A stretch of 8,339 bases of DNA from Propionibacterium sp. (GCA_012514785.1 JAAYZP010000023.1:1-8339); one strand, 5' to 3'; positions 1-7,202 are shown, counted from the stretch's first letter. Numbers and translations are program-made. Notes: generated by a model from the letters alone, not told the origin.

Positions 1-59
1 CCATCCGCGACGCGGTCGTCGCACGCCTTCGGCAGCTGGCGGGGGTGGGGGATGACTGA
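1..59 (+). CDS. pafB: C-terminal end of PafB, WYL-domain transcriptional regulator (partial)
   Basis: Only the last 19 codons are present, read in the frame that ends at the TGA at 57-59. The peptide ends IRDAVVARLRQLAGVGDD. An Arg-Asp-Ala-Val followed by Arg-Leu-Arg-Gln-Leu-Ala helix is the usual end of the C-terminal (WCX) extension of WYL-domain regulators. The stop overlaps the pafC start by eight bases (ATGACTGA), and pafC follows directly, which is how pafB and pafC lie in other actinobacteria. In mycobacteria PafB and PafC form a complex that activates many DNA-damage-response genes independently of LexA/RecA. The name rests on the tail sequence and on the neighbour, because the diagnostic domains lie outside the window. 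Confidence 0.75.
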   Translation, partial: IRDAVVARLRQLAGVGDD

Positions 60-978
60 GCTCGAACGCCTCGTCCACCTCGTGCCGTACCTGAAGTCCC
101 ACCAGGGCGTCACGGTCGAGGAACTGGCCGAGACCTTCGGCATCACGCCCGCCCGCGTCCTGGCCGACCTGCGGGTCCTGCAGTTCGTCGGCCTGCCCGG
201 CGGCTACTACGGCGACCTCTTCGAGGTGGACATCAACGGCGCCCGCGAGCACGGCGACGTCTTCGTCCGCAACGTCGACGCGCTCGGCCGCCCGATGCGC
301 CTCACGCACGACCAGGTGGCGAGCCTGCTCGTCGTGCTGCAGGTGGTGATCGACATGGGCGGCGACGACCCCGCCGCCCGCTCCGCGCTGGCGAAGCTGC
401 AGGCGCTCTCCCTCGACGCGCCGCCGCCCGTCGACGTCGAGCTCCAGTCCGGCGACACCGCCGTCCGGGCCGCGCTCACGCGTGCCCTCGAGTCCCGGCT
501 CGCCGTCCTGCTGGCGTACCGCCCCGGCGGGCGGGTGCCGCAGCGCCGCGCCGTCGTCGAGCCCGCGCGGCTGCGCACCGACGCCGGCTTCGGCTACCTC
601 GACGCGTGGAGCCGCGCCCGCGCGGCGTGGCGCACCTACCGGCTGGACCGCGTCGACGACGTCACGGTCCTCGACGAACAGGTCACCCCGCGCGACATCC
701 CCGAACAGCTCGACACCTGGTTCGGCGACGTGCAGCACACGCTGAGCGTCGTCGTCACCGACGGCGGCAGGTGGTGCGCGGACTACTATCCCACCACCGA
801 GGTCCGCGAGGTCGACGACGGCACCGAGATCACCTTCCCGCTCGTCTCCGACGACTGGGGCGCCCGGCTCCTGCTGCGGCTGGGCGACGACGTCGTGCGC
901 GTCTCGGACCCCGCGGTGCTCGCCCGGGCCCGGGCGCTTGCGGGCGCCGCCCTCGACCACTACGGGGAAGCGCCATGA
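52..978 (+). CDS. pafC: PafC, WYL-domain transcriptional regulator
   Basis: This is a 308-residue DNA-binding regulator, the usual length for the family. Residues 1-60 form a winged helix-turn-helix (VTVEELAETFGITPARVLADL at about 20-40). Residues 145-210 form the WYL domain, with the EPARLRT strand at 170-176 and the GYLDAW...WRTYRLDRV segment at 181-201. In that segment the first Trp of the WYL name motif is Gly, leaving Gly-Tyr-Leu; PafC-type proteins tolerate this. Residues 228-300 form the WCX-like C-terminal extension. PafC works with PafB, encoded immediately upstream, and in mycobacteria the pair drives DNA-repair gene transcription after DNA damage. The ATG at 52 lies inside the end of pafB, so translation is probably coupled. 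The purine-rich GGGGGTGGGGG just before it could serve as a ribosome binding site. The assignment to PafC rather than another WYL regulator comes from the order pafB-pafC-tatA-tatC-helY. Confidence 0.9.
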   Translation: MTELERLVHLVPYLKSHQGVTVEELAETFGITPARVLADLRVLQFVGLPGGYYGDLFEVDINGAREHGDVFVRNVDALGRPMRLTHDQVASLLVVLQVVIDMGGDDPAARSALAKLQALSLDAPPPVDVELQSGDTAVRAALTRALESRLAVLLAYRPGGRVPQRRAVVEPARLRTDAGFGYLDAWSRARAAWRTYRLDRVDDVTVLDEQVTPRDIPEQLDTWFGDVQHTLSVVVTDGGRWCADYYPTTEVREVDDGTEITFPLVSDDWGARLLLRLGDDVVRVSDPAVLARARALAGAALDHYGEAP

Positions 979-1148
979 TCTGGGCGTTGGTCGGGCTCGG
1001 GCTGGCGGGATGCGTGTTCGTCGTCATCTACGCGGTCGCGCTGCGCAGGAAATATGCGCGTACGGCGAGAGAAGCTAATCTACTTCGCACACGCGCCGAC
1101 GAGCTCCGGGCGATCCTCGATCGTTGGGATTCCGGCCGGGGCGACTAG
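975..1148 (+). CDS. Small single-pass membrane protein, uncharacterised (57 aa)
   Basis: The gene starts at an ATG that shares an ATGA with the pafC stop, a classic coupled start. The 57-residue product has one hydrophobic helix at residues 2-23 (MIWALVGLGL...AVAL). A positively charged RRKYAR segment at 24-29 follows, then a charged amphipathic or coiled-coil-like tail (REANLLRTRADELRAILDRW). By the positive-inside rule the N-terminus faces out and the tail lies in the cytoplasm. It sits between the PafBC regulators and the Tat genes. I recognise no named family. A role with the Tat translocase or as a cytoplasmic anchor is only a guess. The tight overlap and the sensible membrane topology argue for a real gene. 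Its stop overlaps the probable -10 element of the tatA promoter. Confidence 0.7.
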   Translation: MIWALVGLGLAGCVFVVIYAVALRRKYARTAREANLLRTRADELRAILDRWDSGRGD

Positions 1149-1151
1149 ACT
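1124..1151 (+). promoter_or_regulatory. Probable promoter for tatA-tatC-dagK-helY
   Basis: TTGGGA at 1124-1129 and TAGACT at 1146-1151 are separated by 16 bases. Each matches the primary-sigma -35 and -10 consensus at four of six positions, and TAGACT keeps the key TAnnnT pattern. Transcription would start near 1158, giving a leader of about 24 nt that contains the AAAGGTGG ribosome binding site. Read-through from pafBC is also possible. Confidence 0.45.
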
Positions 1152-1181
1152 GTGCACCAGCAACGAAAGGTGGCGTAAATC

Positions 1182-1448
1182 ATGCCCATCCCATTGTTCA
1201 TCGGTCCGTGGGAAGCCGCGATCATCCTGCTCGTCGTGCTCGTCCTCTTCGGCGGGTCCCGACTCGCCGGCCTCGGCAAGGGCGTCGGCAGGTCGATCCG
1301 CGAATTCAAGGACGAAGTCTCCACCGGCAAGGAAGGCGAGCAGCTCGACGCGCCGCAGACGCAGCAGCCGCAGTGCACCGCGCAGCCGGTCCGGCCCGAC
1401 CAGCCTGCAGCGACCCCCACCGACACCGACACGCCGAACCCGCAGTAA
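1182..1448 (+). CDS. tatA: Twin-arginine translocase subunit TatA
   Basis: TatA oligomers form or thin the membrane path through which the Tat system exports folded proteins. The 88-residue product has the family layout. A short periplasmic N-terminus with GPWE at 8-11 comes first, then one membrane helix at about 10-24 (ending LVVLVLFGG). An FGG hinge at 23-25 and an amphipathic helix at about 27-45 (SRLAGLGKGVGRSIREFK) follow. The tail from 46 on is polar and rich in Pro, Gln, Thr and Asp, typical of actinobacterial TatA and presumably unstructured. An AAAGGTGG ribosome binding site at 1165-1172 supports the ATG. tatC begins 10 bases after the stop. The Gly-rich hinge and the tatC neighbour favour TatA over TatB, and there is no tatB in the window. 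Confidence 0.95.
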   Translation: MPIPLFIGPWEAAIILLVVLVLFGGSRLAGLGKGVGRSIREFKDEVSTGKEGEQLDAPQTQQPQCTAQPVRPDQPAATPTDTDTPNPQ

Positions 1449-1458
1449 AGCCTGATCG

Positions 1459-2331
1459 ATGTCTGCTTCGACCGCTGACTCCAAGAGCGGCGGCCGCTTC
1501 GCTTGGCTGAAGCCCCCGCAGGGCGGCACCGACGGCACGATGACCCTGATCGACCACATCAGGGAACTCCGCTACCGCGTGACGATCGCAGTGATCGCGA
1601 TCATCGTGGTGGCGATCGCCTCGGGCTTCTTCTACAACGAGATCATGCAGTTCATCGCCGCCCCGTACGAGAAGGCCAAGGCGGACGTCCTGGCCGCCAC
1701 GGACGGGGCAGCGACCATCGAGCTGACCAACCTCGGCGTCGTCTCGCCGTTCACCCTCGCGATCGTCGGGTGCCTGCTCGCGGGCCTCGTCTTCTCCAGC
1801 CCCGTCTGGCTCTACCAGCTGTGGGCATTCGTGGCACCGGCGCTGCTGAAGAACGAGAAGAAATACGTGCTGCTCTTCGTCGGCTTCGCCACCCCGCTGT
1901 TCCTCGCCGGGTGCGCGCTGGGCTACATCGTCTGGCCGCGCGGTGTCGCGCTGATGCTGAGCTTCACCCCACGCGGCATGGAGATCGTCAACCTCCTGGA
2001 CATGGTGGACTTCCTGCAGAAGGAAGTCATGATCATGCTCGTCTTCGGCATCTCCTTCATGCTGCCGCTGCTGCTGGTCATGCTCAACCTCGCCCGGGTC
2101 GTGCACGGGTTCCAGCTGGGCAAGGCGCGCAAGTTCGTCATCCTGGGATCGACGATCCTCGCCGCCGTCGTCACCCCCACGGTGGACCCCTTCTCGATGC
2201 TGGCGCTGGTGATCCCGCTGACGACGCTCTTCCTCGTGGCCGAGGTCATCTGCCGCCTCATCGACAAGAAGCGCGGCATCACGGAGGAGAACGCCACCGA
2301 GTTCAGCGTCGACCTGGACGACGGTAAGTGA
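1459..2331 (+). CDS. tatC: Twin-arginine translocase subunit TatC
   Basis: TatC is the polytopic receptor that, with TatB, binds twin-arginine signal peptides and recruits TatA. The 290-residue product has a cytoplasmic N-terminal extension and then MTLIDHIRELRYR at 28-40, where Glu36 matches the conserved N-terminal Glu of the family. Six hydrophobic segments follow, roughly 42-60, 98-118, 136-156, 190-210, 226-242 and 246-265. The signature FSSPVWLYQLWAFVAPALL lies at 112-130, with the signal-peptide-binding Glu equivalent at 133 (KNEKK). The VTPTVDPFSML segment at 238-248 has Asp243 at the conserved Asp position. The ribosome binding site is weak (TAAAG at 1446-1450). An internal ATG at 1540 (Met28) could be an alternative start, but the N-terminal extension is common in actinobacteria. 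The stop overlaps the next gene's start. Confidence 0.96.
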   Translation: MSASTADSKSGGRFAWLKPPQGGTDGTMTLIDHIRELRYRVTIAVIAIIVVAIASGFFYNEIMQFIAAPYEKAKADVLAATDGAATIELTNLGVVSPFTLAIVGCLLAGLVFSSPVWLYQLWAFVAPALLKNEKKYVLLFVGFATPLFLAGCALGYIVWPRGVALMLSFTPRGMEIVNLLDMVDFLQKEVMIMLVFGISFMLPLLLVMLNLARVVHGFQLGKARKFVILGSTILAAVVTPTVDPFSMLALVIPLTTLFLVAEVICRLIDKKRGITEENATEFSVDLDDGK

Positions 2332-3239
2332 GCGAACTCGCGAAGCCGAGGCTGCTGACCTTGGTGGTGAACCCCGGCTCGGGCGGCGGTCGCGCCGGGC
2401 GGGTGCTGCCGCAGGTGGCCCGGCAGTTGCGTGACGCGCTGCCCTCCACCGAACTGCACATCATCCAATCCTCCAGCTGGAGGGACGCGCGCAACCACCT
2501 GCGCGCGGCCGCGCTGTCCGCGCGGGAGGGGGATTCCGTCGTCGCGATGGGCGGCGACGGCATGGCCCACCTCGGGCTCAACGCCTGCGCCCACACCGAC
2601 GCGGTCCTCGGCATCATCCCGGCCGGCACCGGCAACGACTTCGCGCGCGCCGTCGGCATCCCGAACGGGCTGCGCGACGCGGCCTCCGTCATCGTCGACG
2701 GCACGCCCTCGCGGATCGACCTCAGCCGCGTCACGAACGCCTCGGGGCAGCGCTACGTGGGCGCGGTGGTCAGCTCCGGCTACGACGCGCGCGTCAACCG
2801 CGCCACCAACGACACCCGCCTGCGCTTCGGCTCGCTCAGCTACGGCGTCATCGCGCTGCGCGAGCTCGCCAACTTCGATGCGCTGCACTACCGGATCACG
2901 ATCGACGGCGTCACCCGCGAACTCGACGCGATGCTCATCGCCGTGGCCAACACCGGCATCATCGGCGGCGGCATGCGCATCGCGCCCGACGCCGACTACA
3001 CCGACGGCATCCTCGACGTCACCATCGTGCACCCCGTGCCGCGCGGCAAGCTGCTGCGCATGATGCCGAAGCTCTACTCCGGCGCGTTCATCACCGACCC
3101 CGCCATCGAGCGGCTGGAGGTCACCAGCATCCGGATCGACGGCGACGACATGTTCGTCATGGGCGACGGCGAGGAGCTCGGCGAGGTGCCGGCCATGATC
3201 GAGTGTGACCCGGGCGCGCTGCAGGTGTACACGCCATGA
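2328..3239 (+). CDS. Diacylglycerol kinase family lipid kinase (DagK/YegS-like)
   Basis: This is a soluble, membrane-associated lipid kinase that transfers phosphate from ATP to a lipid hydroxyl, most likely diacylglycerol to give phosphatidic acid. The true substrate cannot be read from sequence. Its 303 residues are normal for the family. The N-terminal strand and glycine loop VVNPGSGGGRAG lie at 13-24. The nucleotide-binding MGGDGMAHLGLN lies at 74-85, where Met-Ala-His replaces the more common Thr-Val-Asn, as is frequent in actinobacteria. IPAGTGNDFAR is at 97-107, GGGMRIAPDADYTDGILDV at 213-231, and a GDGEELG catalytic-loop motif at 279-285. The GTG start shares GTGA with the tatC stop, and the stop shares ATGA with helY, so all three are probably coupled. 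No good ribosome binding site is seen at the GTG, which agrees with re-initiation. Confidence 0.88.
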   Translation: MSELAKPRLLTLVVNPGSGGGRAGRVLPQVARQLRDALPSTELHIIQSSSWRDARNHLRAAALSAREGDSVVAMGGDGMAHLGLNACAHTDAVLGIIPAGTGNDFARAVGIPNGLRDAASVIVDGTPSRIDLSRVTNASGQRYVGAVVSSGYDARVNRATNDTRLRFGSLSYGVIALRELANFDALHYRITIDGVTRELDAMLIAVANTGIIGGGMRIAPDADYTDGILDVTIVHPVPRGKLLRMMPKLYSGAFITDPAIERLEVTSIRIDGDDMFVMGDGEELGEVPAMIECDPGALQVYTP

Positions 3240-5968
3240 CGCTCATCGAGGAATTCGCGAAGGGCTACCCGTTCGGGCTGGACGAGTACCAGCTGGAGGG
3301 CTGCCGTGCCCTCGAGACCGGCGACGGTGTGCTCGTCGCGGCGCCGACCGGTGCGGGCAAGACCGTGGTGGGGGAGTTCGCCGTCTTCCTCGCCGTCCAA
3401 CACTCCCGCAAGTGCTTCTACACCACCCCCATCAAGGCGCTGTCGAACCAGAAGTACCACGACCTCGTCGAGCGCTACGGGCCCGAGCGCGTCGGGCTGC
3501 TCACGGGTGACCTCTCCATCAACGCCGACGCGCAGATCGTGGTGATGACCACCGAGGTGCTGCGCAACATGATCTACGCCGCCTCACCGGCGCTCCTGCA
3601 CCTGGGCTACGTCGTGATGGACGAGGTGCACTACCTCGCCGACCGGTTCCGCGGCGCGGTCTGGGAGGAAGTGATCCTGGGCCTGGCCGAATCCGTGCAG
3701 CTGGTGGCGCTCAGCGCCACGGTGAGCAACGTCGAGGACTTCGGCGCCTGGCTGGAGGAGGTCCGCGGCTCGTTCACCACCGTCGTCAGCGAGGTCCGTC
3801 CGGTGCCGCTGTACCAGCACGTGCTGGTGGGGCGGAAGCTCGTCGACCTCTTCCAGGGCACCGCGCCCACCGCGATGGAGGCCCCCAGCGAGCGGGCCGC
3901 GAAGGTCAACCCCGAACTCCTGCGCGTGGCGCGCGCGGAATCCACCCAGGTCCGCGACGACGCCCGCCGCCCCCGCGGCCGCTCCGGGCGCGGCAAGCAG
4001 CGACGATCCTCCTACGGCGGCGACACGCACCCCCGCTTCGCGAAGCAGCGCCCCACGCGCCGCTACGACGTCGCCCGCGTCCTCCAGCGCGCCCAGTACC
4101 TACCGGCCATCTACTTCATCTTCTCCCGGGCCGGCTGCGACGCGGCCGTCGAGCAGGTGCTGAACTCCGGCGTCGTGCTCACGGACCGGTACGAGGCCGA
4201 GCAACTCGGCGCGATCGCCGACCGGCACGCGGCCGGGCTCAGCTTCGAGGATCTCCAGGCGCTCGGCTACGAGGACTTCCGGATGGCGCTGATGAGCGGC
4301 GTCGCGGCGCACCACGCCGGCCAGATCCCCGCCTTCAAGGCCATCGTCGAGGAGGGGTTCCAGACCGGCGCACTGAAGCTGGTCTTCGCCACGGAAACGC
4401 TCGCGCTCGGCATCAACATGCCGGCCCGCACCGTCGTGCTCGAGAAGCTCTCCAAGTACAACGGGGAGACGCACGCCGACATCACCGCCGGCGAATACAC
4501 CCAGCTCACGGGGCGGGCGGGGCGCCGCGGCATCGACACCGAGGGACACGCCGTCGTGCTGTGGCAGCCGGGCATCGACCCGCGCGCCGTCGCGGGCCTG
4601 GCCTCGCGGCGCACGTATCCGCTGCGCTCCAGCTTCGCGCCGAGCTACAACATGGCCGTCAACCTCACCGCCATCATGGGGCGGGCGCGGGCGCGCGAGA
4701 TGCTCGACCAGTCGTTCTCGCAGTTCCTCACCGACAAGACGGTGGTGCAGGCCGCGCGCAAGAACCGCCGCATCCGCGAGGACCTCGGCGGGCTCGAGGC
4801 GCAGATCGAATGCCACCTGGGCGACTTCATGGAGTACGCCCAGCTGCGCGAGGACGTCTCGCAGCTGGAGGCCAGCTCCGCGAAGCACCGGCGCGCCGAG
4901 CGGACCGCGCGGACGGCCGACTCGATCGCGAGTCTCATGCCCGGCGACATCATCTGGCTGGAGAAGCAGGGCTGGAGCGTCGTCCTGCGCACCGGGCAGC
5001 GGTCCGCCAAGAACACGGCGCCCACCGTCCAGACCATCTCGCAGGACCACACGGTGCTGCGCCTCGCGCCGCACGACTTCGCCGGCCCCGTCGAGGCGCA
5101 CGGCCGCATCCGCGTGCCGCGGCAGTTCCGCCTGAAGGAGCGCGCCGACCGCCGGTCCCTGGTTGCTGCTCTCGAGGTGCGCGCGGCGGAGCTGGAGGAG
5201 CCTCAGCTCGAGCAGGTCCTCACCGAGGAGTCGCACGCCGCAGAGATCGCGCGGCTGCGTCGCGAGATCCGACGCCACCCCTGCCACGCCTGCGAGGAGC
5301 GGGAGACCCACGCGGTCGCCGCCGCGAAGGTGCTGCGCCTCCAGCGGGACGTGCGCCGCACCGACGAGTCCGTCCGGGGGCGCGCGAACTCGCTCGCTGT
5401 GCAGTTCGACCGCGTCTGCGACGTTCTCGAGGAGCTCGGCTACCTCGACGGCGACCAGCTCACCGGCGAGGGCACCATGCTGCGCCGGATCTACAACGAG
5501 CTCGACCTCGTGGCGGCCGAGGCTATCCGCCGCGGCGTCCTGCACGAGCTCGACCCGCCGCAGCTGGGTGCGGTGCTGAGCTCGCTGGTCTACGAGTCCC
5601 GCCCGGGCCGCGACATGGCGCCGCCGCGGATGCCGGACCTCGTCAGCGAGCGCGCCCAGTCGGAGCTGCGGGACCTGTGGCGCGAGGTGGGTGCCATCGA
5701 GCGCCGGCACAAGCGCGAGCGCGCCCGCGACCTCGACATCGGGTTCGCGGAGGGCGTGTGGCGCTGGGCGTCGGGGCAGGAGTTCGCGAAGGTGCTGCGC
5801 CACTCCCCGCTGGCGCCCGGCGACTTCGTGCGCTGGGTGCGCCAGGTGATCGACCTTGCCGGGCAGGTGGCCCAGGCGGCCGGGCCTGGGGACCTCCGGC
5901 GCAACTGCCGCATCCTCATGGACCAGCTGCGGCGCGGCGTCGTCGCTGCGGACATGGCCGAGGAGTAG
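3236..5968 (+). CDS. helY: Ski2/Mtr4-type superfamily 2 RNA/DNA helicase HelY
   Basis: This is an ATP-dependent DExH helicase of 910 residues, close to the size of mycobacterial HelY. All core motifs are present. Walker A (APTGAGKT) is at 36-43, TTPIKALSNQKY at 63-74, the DEVH Walker B box at 129-132, and motif III (SAT) at 160-162. AIYFIFSRAGCD is at 291-302, motif V (ETLALGINMPARTV) at 387-400, and motif VI (QLTGRAGRRGID) at 423-434. A basic, Arg/Ser/Gly-rich insertion at about 240-276 separates the two RecA domains. A HPCHAC...H cluster at 681-692 could bind metal and is typical of actinobacterial members. Residues 735-905 form a DSHCT-type C-terminal domain. Eukaryotic relatives feed RNA to the exosome, so a role in RNA turnover is plausible but inferred. 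Its place after tatC matches mycobacteria, with dagK inserted between. The ATG shares four bases with the dagK stop. Confidence 0.93.
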   Translation: MTLIEEFAKGYPFGLDEYQLEGCRALETGDGVLVAAPTGAGKTVVGEFAVFLAVQHSRKCFYTTPIKALSNQKYHDLVERYGPERVGLLTGDLSINADAQIVVMTTEVLRNMIYAASPALLHLGYVVMDEVHYLADRFRGAVWEEVILGLAESVQLVALSATVSNVEDFGAWLEEVRGSFTTVVSEVRPVPLYQHVLVGRKLVDLFQGTAPTAMEAPSERAAKVNPELLRVARAESTQVRDDARRPRGRSGRGKQRRSSYGGDTHPRFAKQRPTRRYDVARVLQRAQYLPAIYFIFSRAGCDAAVEQVLNSGVVLTDRYEAEQLGAIADRHAAGLSFEDLQALGYEDFRMALMSGVAAHHAGQIPAFKAIVEEGFQTGALKLVFATETLALGINMPARTVVLEKLSKYNGETHADITAGEYTQLTGRAGRRGIDTEGHAVVLWQPGIDPRAVAGLASRRTYPLRSSFAPSYNMAVNLTAIMGRARAREMLDQSFSQFLTDKTVVQAARKNRRIREDLGGLEAQIECHLGDFMEYAQLREDVSQLEASSAKHRRAERTARTADSIASLMPGDIIWLEKQGWSVVLRTGQRSAKNTAPTVQTISQDHTVLRLAPHDFAGPVEAHGRIRVPRQFRLKERADRRSLVAALEVRAAELEEPQLEQVLTEESHAAEIARLRREIRRHPCHACEERETHAVAAAKVLRLQRDVRRTDESVRGRANSLAVQFDRVCDVLEELGYLDGDQLTGEGTMLRRIYNELDLVAAEAIRRGVLHELDPPQLGAVLSSLVYESRPGRDMAPPRMPDLVSERAQSELRDLWREVGAIERRHKRERARDLDIGFAEGVWRWASGQEFAKVLRHSPLAPGDFVRWVRQVIDLAGQVAQAAGPGDLRRNCRILMDQLRRGVVAADMAEE

Positions 5969-5981
5969 TTTCCGCGCAGGA

Positions 5982-5987
5982 TACCGT
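5982..5987 (+). promoter_or_regulatory. Possible -10 element for a leaderless hisF transcript
   Basis: TACCGT fits TAnnnT and ends seven bases before the hisF ATG, so initiation would fall at or next to the start codon. No convincing -35 box is visible. The only purine run (AGGA at 5978-5981) is 13 bases from the ATG, too far for a normal ribosome binding site. Leaderless genes with exactly this spacing are common in actinobacteria. The hexamer is weak evidence alone. Confidence 0.3.
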
Positions 5988-5994
5988 TGGGCAC

Positions 5995-6756
5995 ATGGGT
6001 GTTTCTGTACGCGTGATCCCGTGCCTCGACGTCACGGACGGCCGCGTGGTCAAGGGCGTCAACTTCGAGAACCTGCAGGACGCCGGCGACCCGGTCGAGC
6101 TCGCCGAGCGGTACTCCGCCGAGGGCGCCGACGAGCTGATGTTCCTCGACATCTCCGCCTCCATCGAGGGCCGCGAGACCACCCGCGACGTGGTGACGCG
6201 CTGCGCGCAGAACCTCGCCATCCCGCTGAGCGTCGGCGGGGGAGTGCGCTCCGTCGACGACGTCGACAAGCTCCTGCGGGTCGGCGCCGACAAGGTGGGG
6301 ATCAACACGGGCGCGCTCGCGAGGCCCGGCGTGATCGACGAGATCGTGCGCAGCTTCGGCACCCAGGTGCTCGTACTGTCCCTGGACGCCCGCCGCGACG
6401 AGCGGATGCCGTCAGGCTTCGGCGTCACCACCCACGGCGGACGCAAGGACGCCGGCGTGGATGCGGTGGCCTGGGCGCGGGAGGCGGCACGGCGCGGCGT
6501 CGGTGAGATCCTGCTGAACTCCATGGACGCCGACGGCACCACCGACGGCTTCGACATCGAGATGCTCCGGGCCGTGCGGCGCCGAGTCACGGTGCCGCTG
6601 ATTGCGTCCGGCGGTGCGGGCACCGTCGAGCACTTCGTCGAGGCCGTGCGTGCGGGCGCCGACGCCGTGCTGGCCGCGAGCGTGTTCCACTATGGGAAGC
6701 TGAGGGTGGGCGACGTGAAGGAAGGGCTGCGCGCCGCCGGCATCAACGTTCGATGA
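5995..6756 (+). CDS. hisF: Imidazole glycerol phosphate synthase, cyclase subunit HisF
   Basis: HisF uses ammonia from its glutaminase partner HisH to turn PRFAR into imidazole glycerol phosphate and AICAR, linking histidine and purine synthesis. The 253-residue product is a full-length TIM barrel. Asp12 in VIPCLDVTDGRVVKG and Asp131 in LVLSLDARR match the two catalytic aspartates. The phosphate-binding loops are visible as SVGGGVRS at 79-86, INTGAL at 103-108, NSMDADGT at 175-182, IASGGAG at 203-209 and AASVFHYG at 227-234. It lies 26 bases after helY and 11 bases before the HIT gene. No other his gene is visible in the window, so its HisH partner must be encoded elsewhere. The start codon lacks a clear ribosome binding site. 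Confidence 0.97.
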   Translation: MGVSVRVIPCLDVTDGRVVKGVNFENLQDAGDPVELAERYSAEGADELMFLDISASIEGRETTRDVVTRCAQNLAIPLSVGGGVRSVDDVDKLLRVGADKVGINTGALARPGVIDEIVRSFGTQVLVLSLDARRDERMPSGFGVTTHGGRKDAGVDAVAWAREAARRGVGEILLNSMDADGTTDGFDIEMLRAVRRRVTVPLIASGGAGTVEHFVEAVRAGADAVLAASVFHYGKLRVGDVKEGLRAAGINVR

Positions 6757-6767
6757 GGAGACGACAC

Positions 6768-7163
6768 ATGGACTGCCTGTTCTGCAAGATCATCGAGGGT
6801 GAAGTCCCGAGCAAGAAGATCCACGAGGACGAGCGCGCGTTCGCGTTCCTCGACATCGCGCCCTGGCAGCGTGGGCACGCGCTGGTCATCCCGAAGCGGC
6901 ACACCGTCGACGCACTCGAGGATCCCGCCACGCTCGCCGAGATCGCGGACGCGGTGGTCACCGTCGCCAACCTCCTCAAGGGGCGGCTGGGCGCGACGGC
7001 CGTCAACCTGCTGAGCAACGCGGGCGCCGACTCCGGCCAGGAGGTCTTCCACACCCACGTGCACGTCATCCCGCGCTACCCGGACAACCCCGGGCTTGGC
7101 AACCTGAAATCCCAGGTCAGCGAAGAGTTGGACGTTACTTACCAAAGATTGGTGAAAGCTTAA
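6768..7163 (+). CDS. HIT-family nucleotide-binding protein (HinT-like)
   Basis: This is a cytoplasmic member of the histidine triad superfamily, whose HinT-type members hydrolyse nucleoside phosphoramidates such as AMP-lysine. The 131-residue protein opens with MDCLFCKIIEGEVPS. Cys3, Cys6 and His45 (IPKRH) resemble the zinc site found in several bacterial members. The triad HTHVHVIPR at 95-103 contains His95, His97 and His99, with His99 at the position of the nucleophile. NLLSNAGADSGQEVFH at 80-95 is the usual strand and loop before it. An upstream in-frame ATG at 6753 would add five residues (MRRRH). The start at 6768 is preferred because GAGGAG at 6755-6760 lies seven bases before it and because CLFC normally sits at the N-terminus. 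The gene is probably co-transcribed with hisF. Confidence 0.93.
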   Translation: MDCLFCKIIEGEVPSKKIHEDERAFAFLDIAPWQRGHALVIPKRHTVDALEDPATLAEIADAVVTVANLLKGRLGATAVNLLSNAGADSGQEVFHTHVHVIPRYPDNPGLGNLKSQVSEELDVTYQRLVKA

Positions 7164-7175
7164 CTAACCCCCCGG

Positions 7176-7202
7176 TTGGGCTGCGGATTAACGACTTATA
7201 GA
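7176..7202 (+). promoter_or_regulatory. Possible promoter for the 160-residue membrane protein
   Basis: The 100-base gap after the HIT gene is noticeably less GC-rich than the rest of the window. It holds TTGGGC at 7176-7181 and TATAGA at 7197-7202, 15 bases apart, a slightly short spacing. Transcription would begin near 7209, leaving a leader of about 55 nt with an AAAGGGA ribosome binding site. No rho-independent terminator for hisF-HIT is apparent in the same gap. Confidence 0.4.

Noticed and set aside
975..1148. Lipoprotein reading of the 57-residue protein because of LAGC at residues 10-13
   Set aside because: The N-terminus before it is only nine residues long with no positive charge. 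The hydrophobic stretch continues past the Cys to residue 23, so an uncleaved membrane anchor fits better.
1923..3032. 369-codon open frame on the - strand across tatC and dagK
   Set aside because: It is antisense to two well-supported genes and its product is low-complexity (Val, Ala, Asp, Arg). This is a typical GC-bias artefact.
4100..5803. 567-codon open frame on the - strand inside helY
   Set aside because: It lies wholly antisense to a helicase with every catalytic motif. Its product is low-complexity, rich in Arg, Leu, Ala and Val, as expected from GC-rich codon bias read in reverse. No recognisable domain or start signal is present.
4561..5994. Long + strand open frame running from inside helY into hisF
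   Set aside because: Before 5995 the translation is an Arg/Ala/Pro/Gly-rich shadow of helY in another frame. It only becomes protein-like at the hisF ATG, so it is not a HelY-HisF fusion.
7164..7185. AACC-CCCC-GGTT inverted repeat as a terminator after the HIT gene
   Set aside because: It forms only four base pairs with no T run, so it is too weak to call.
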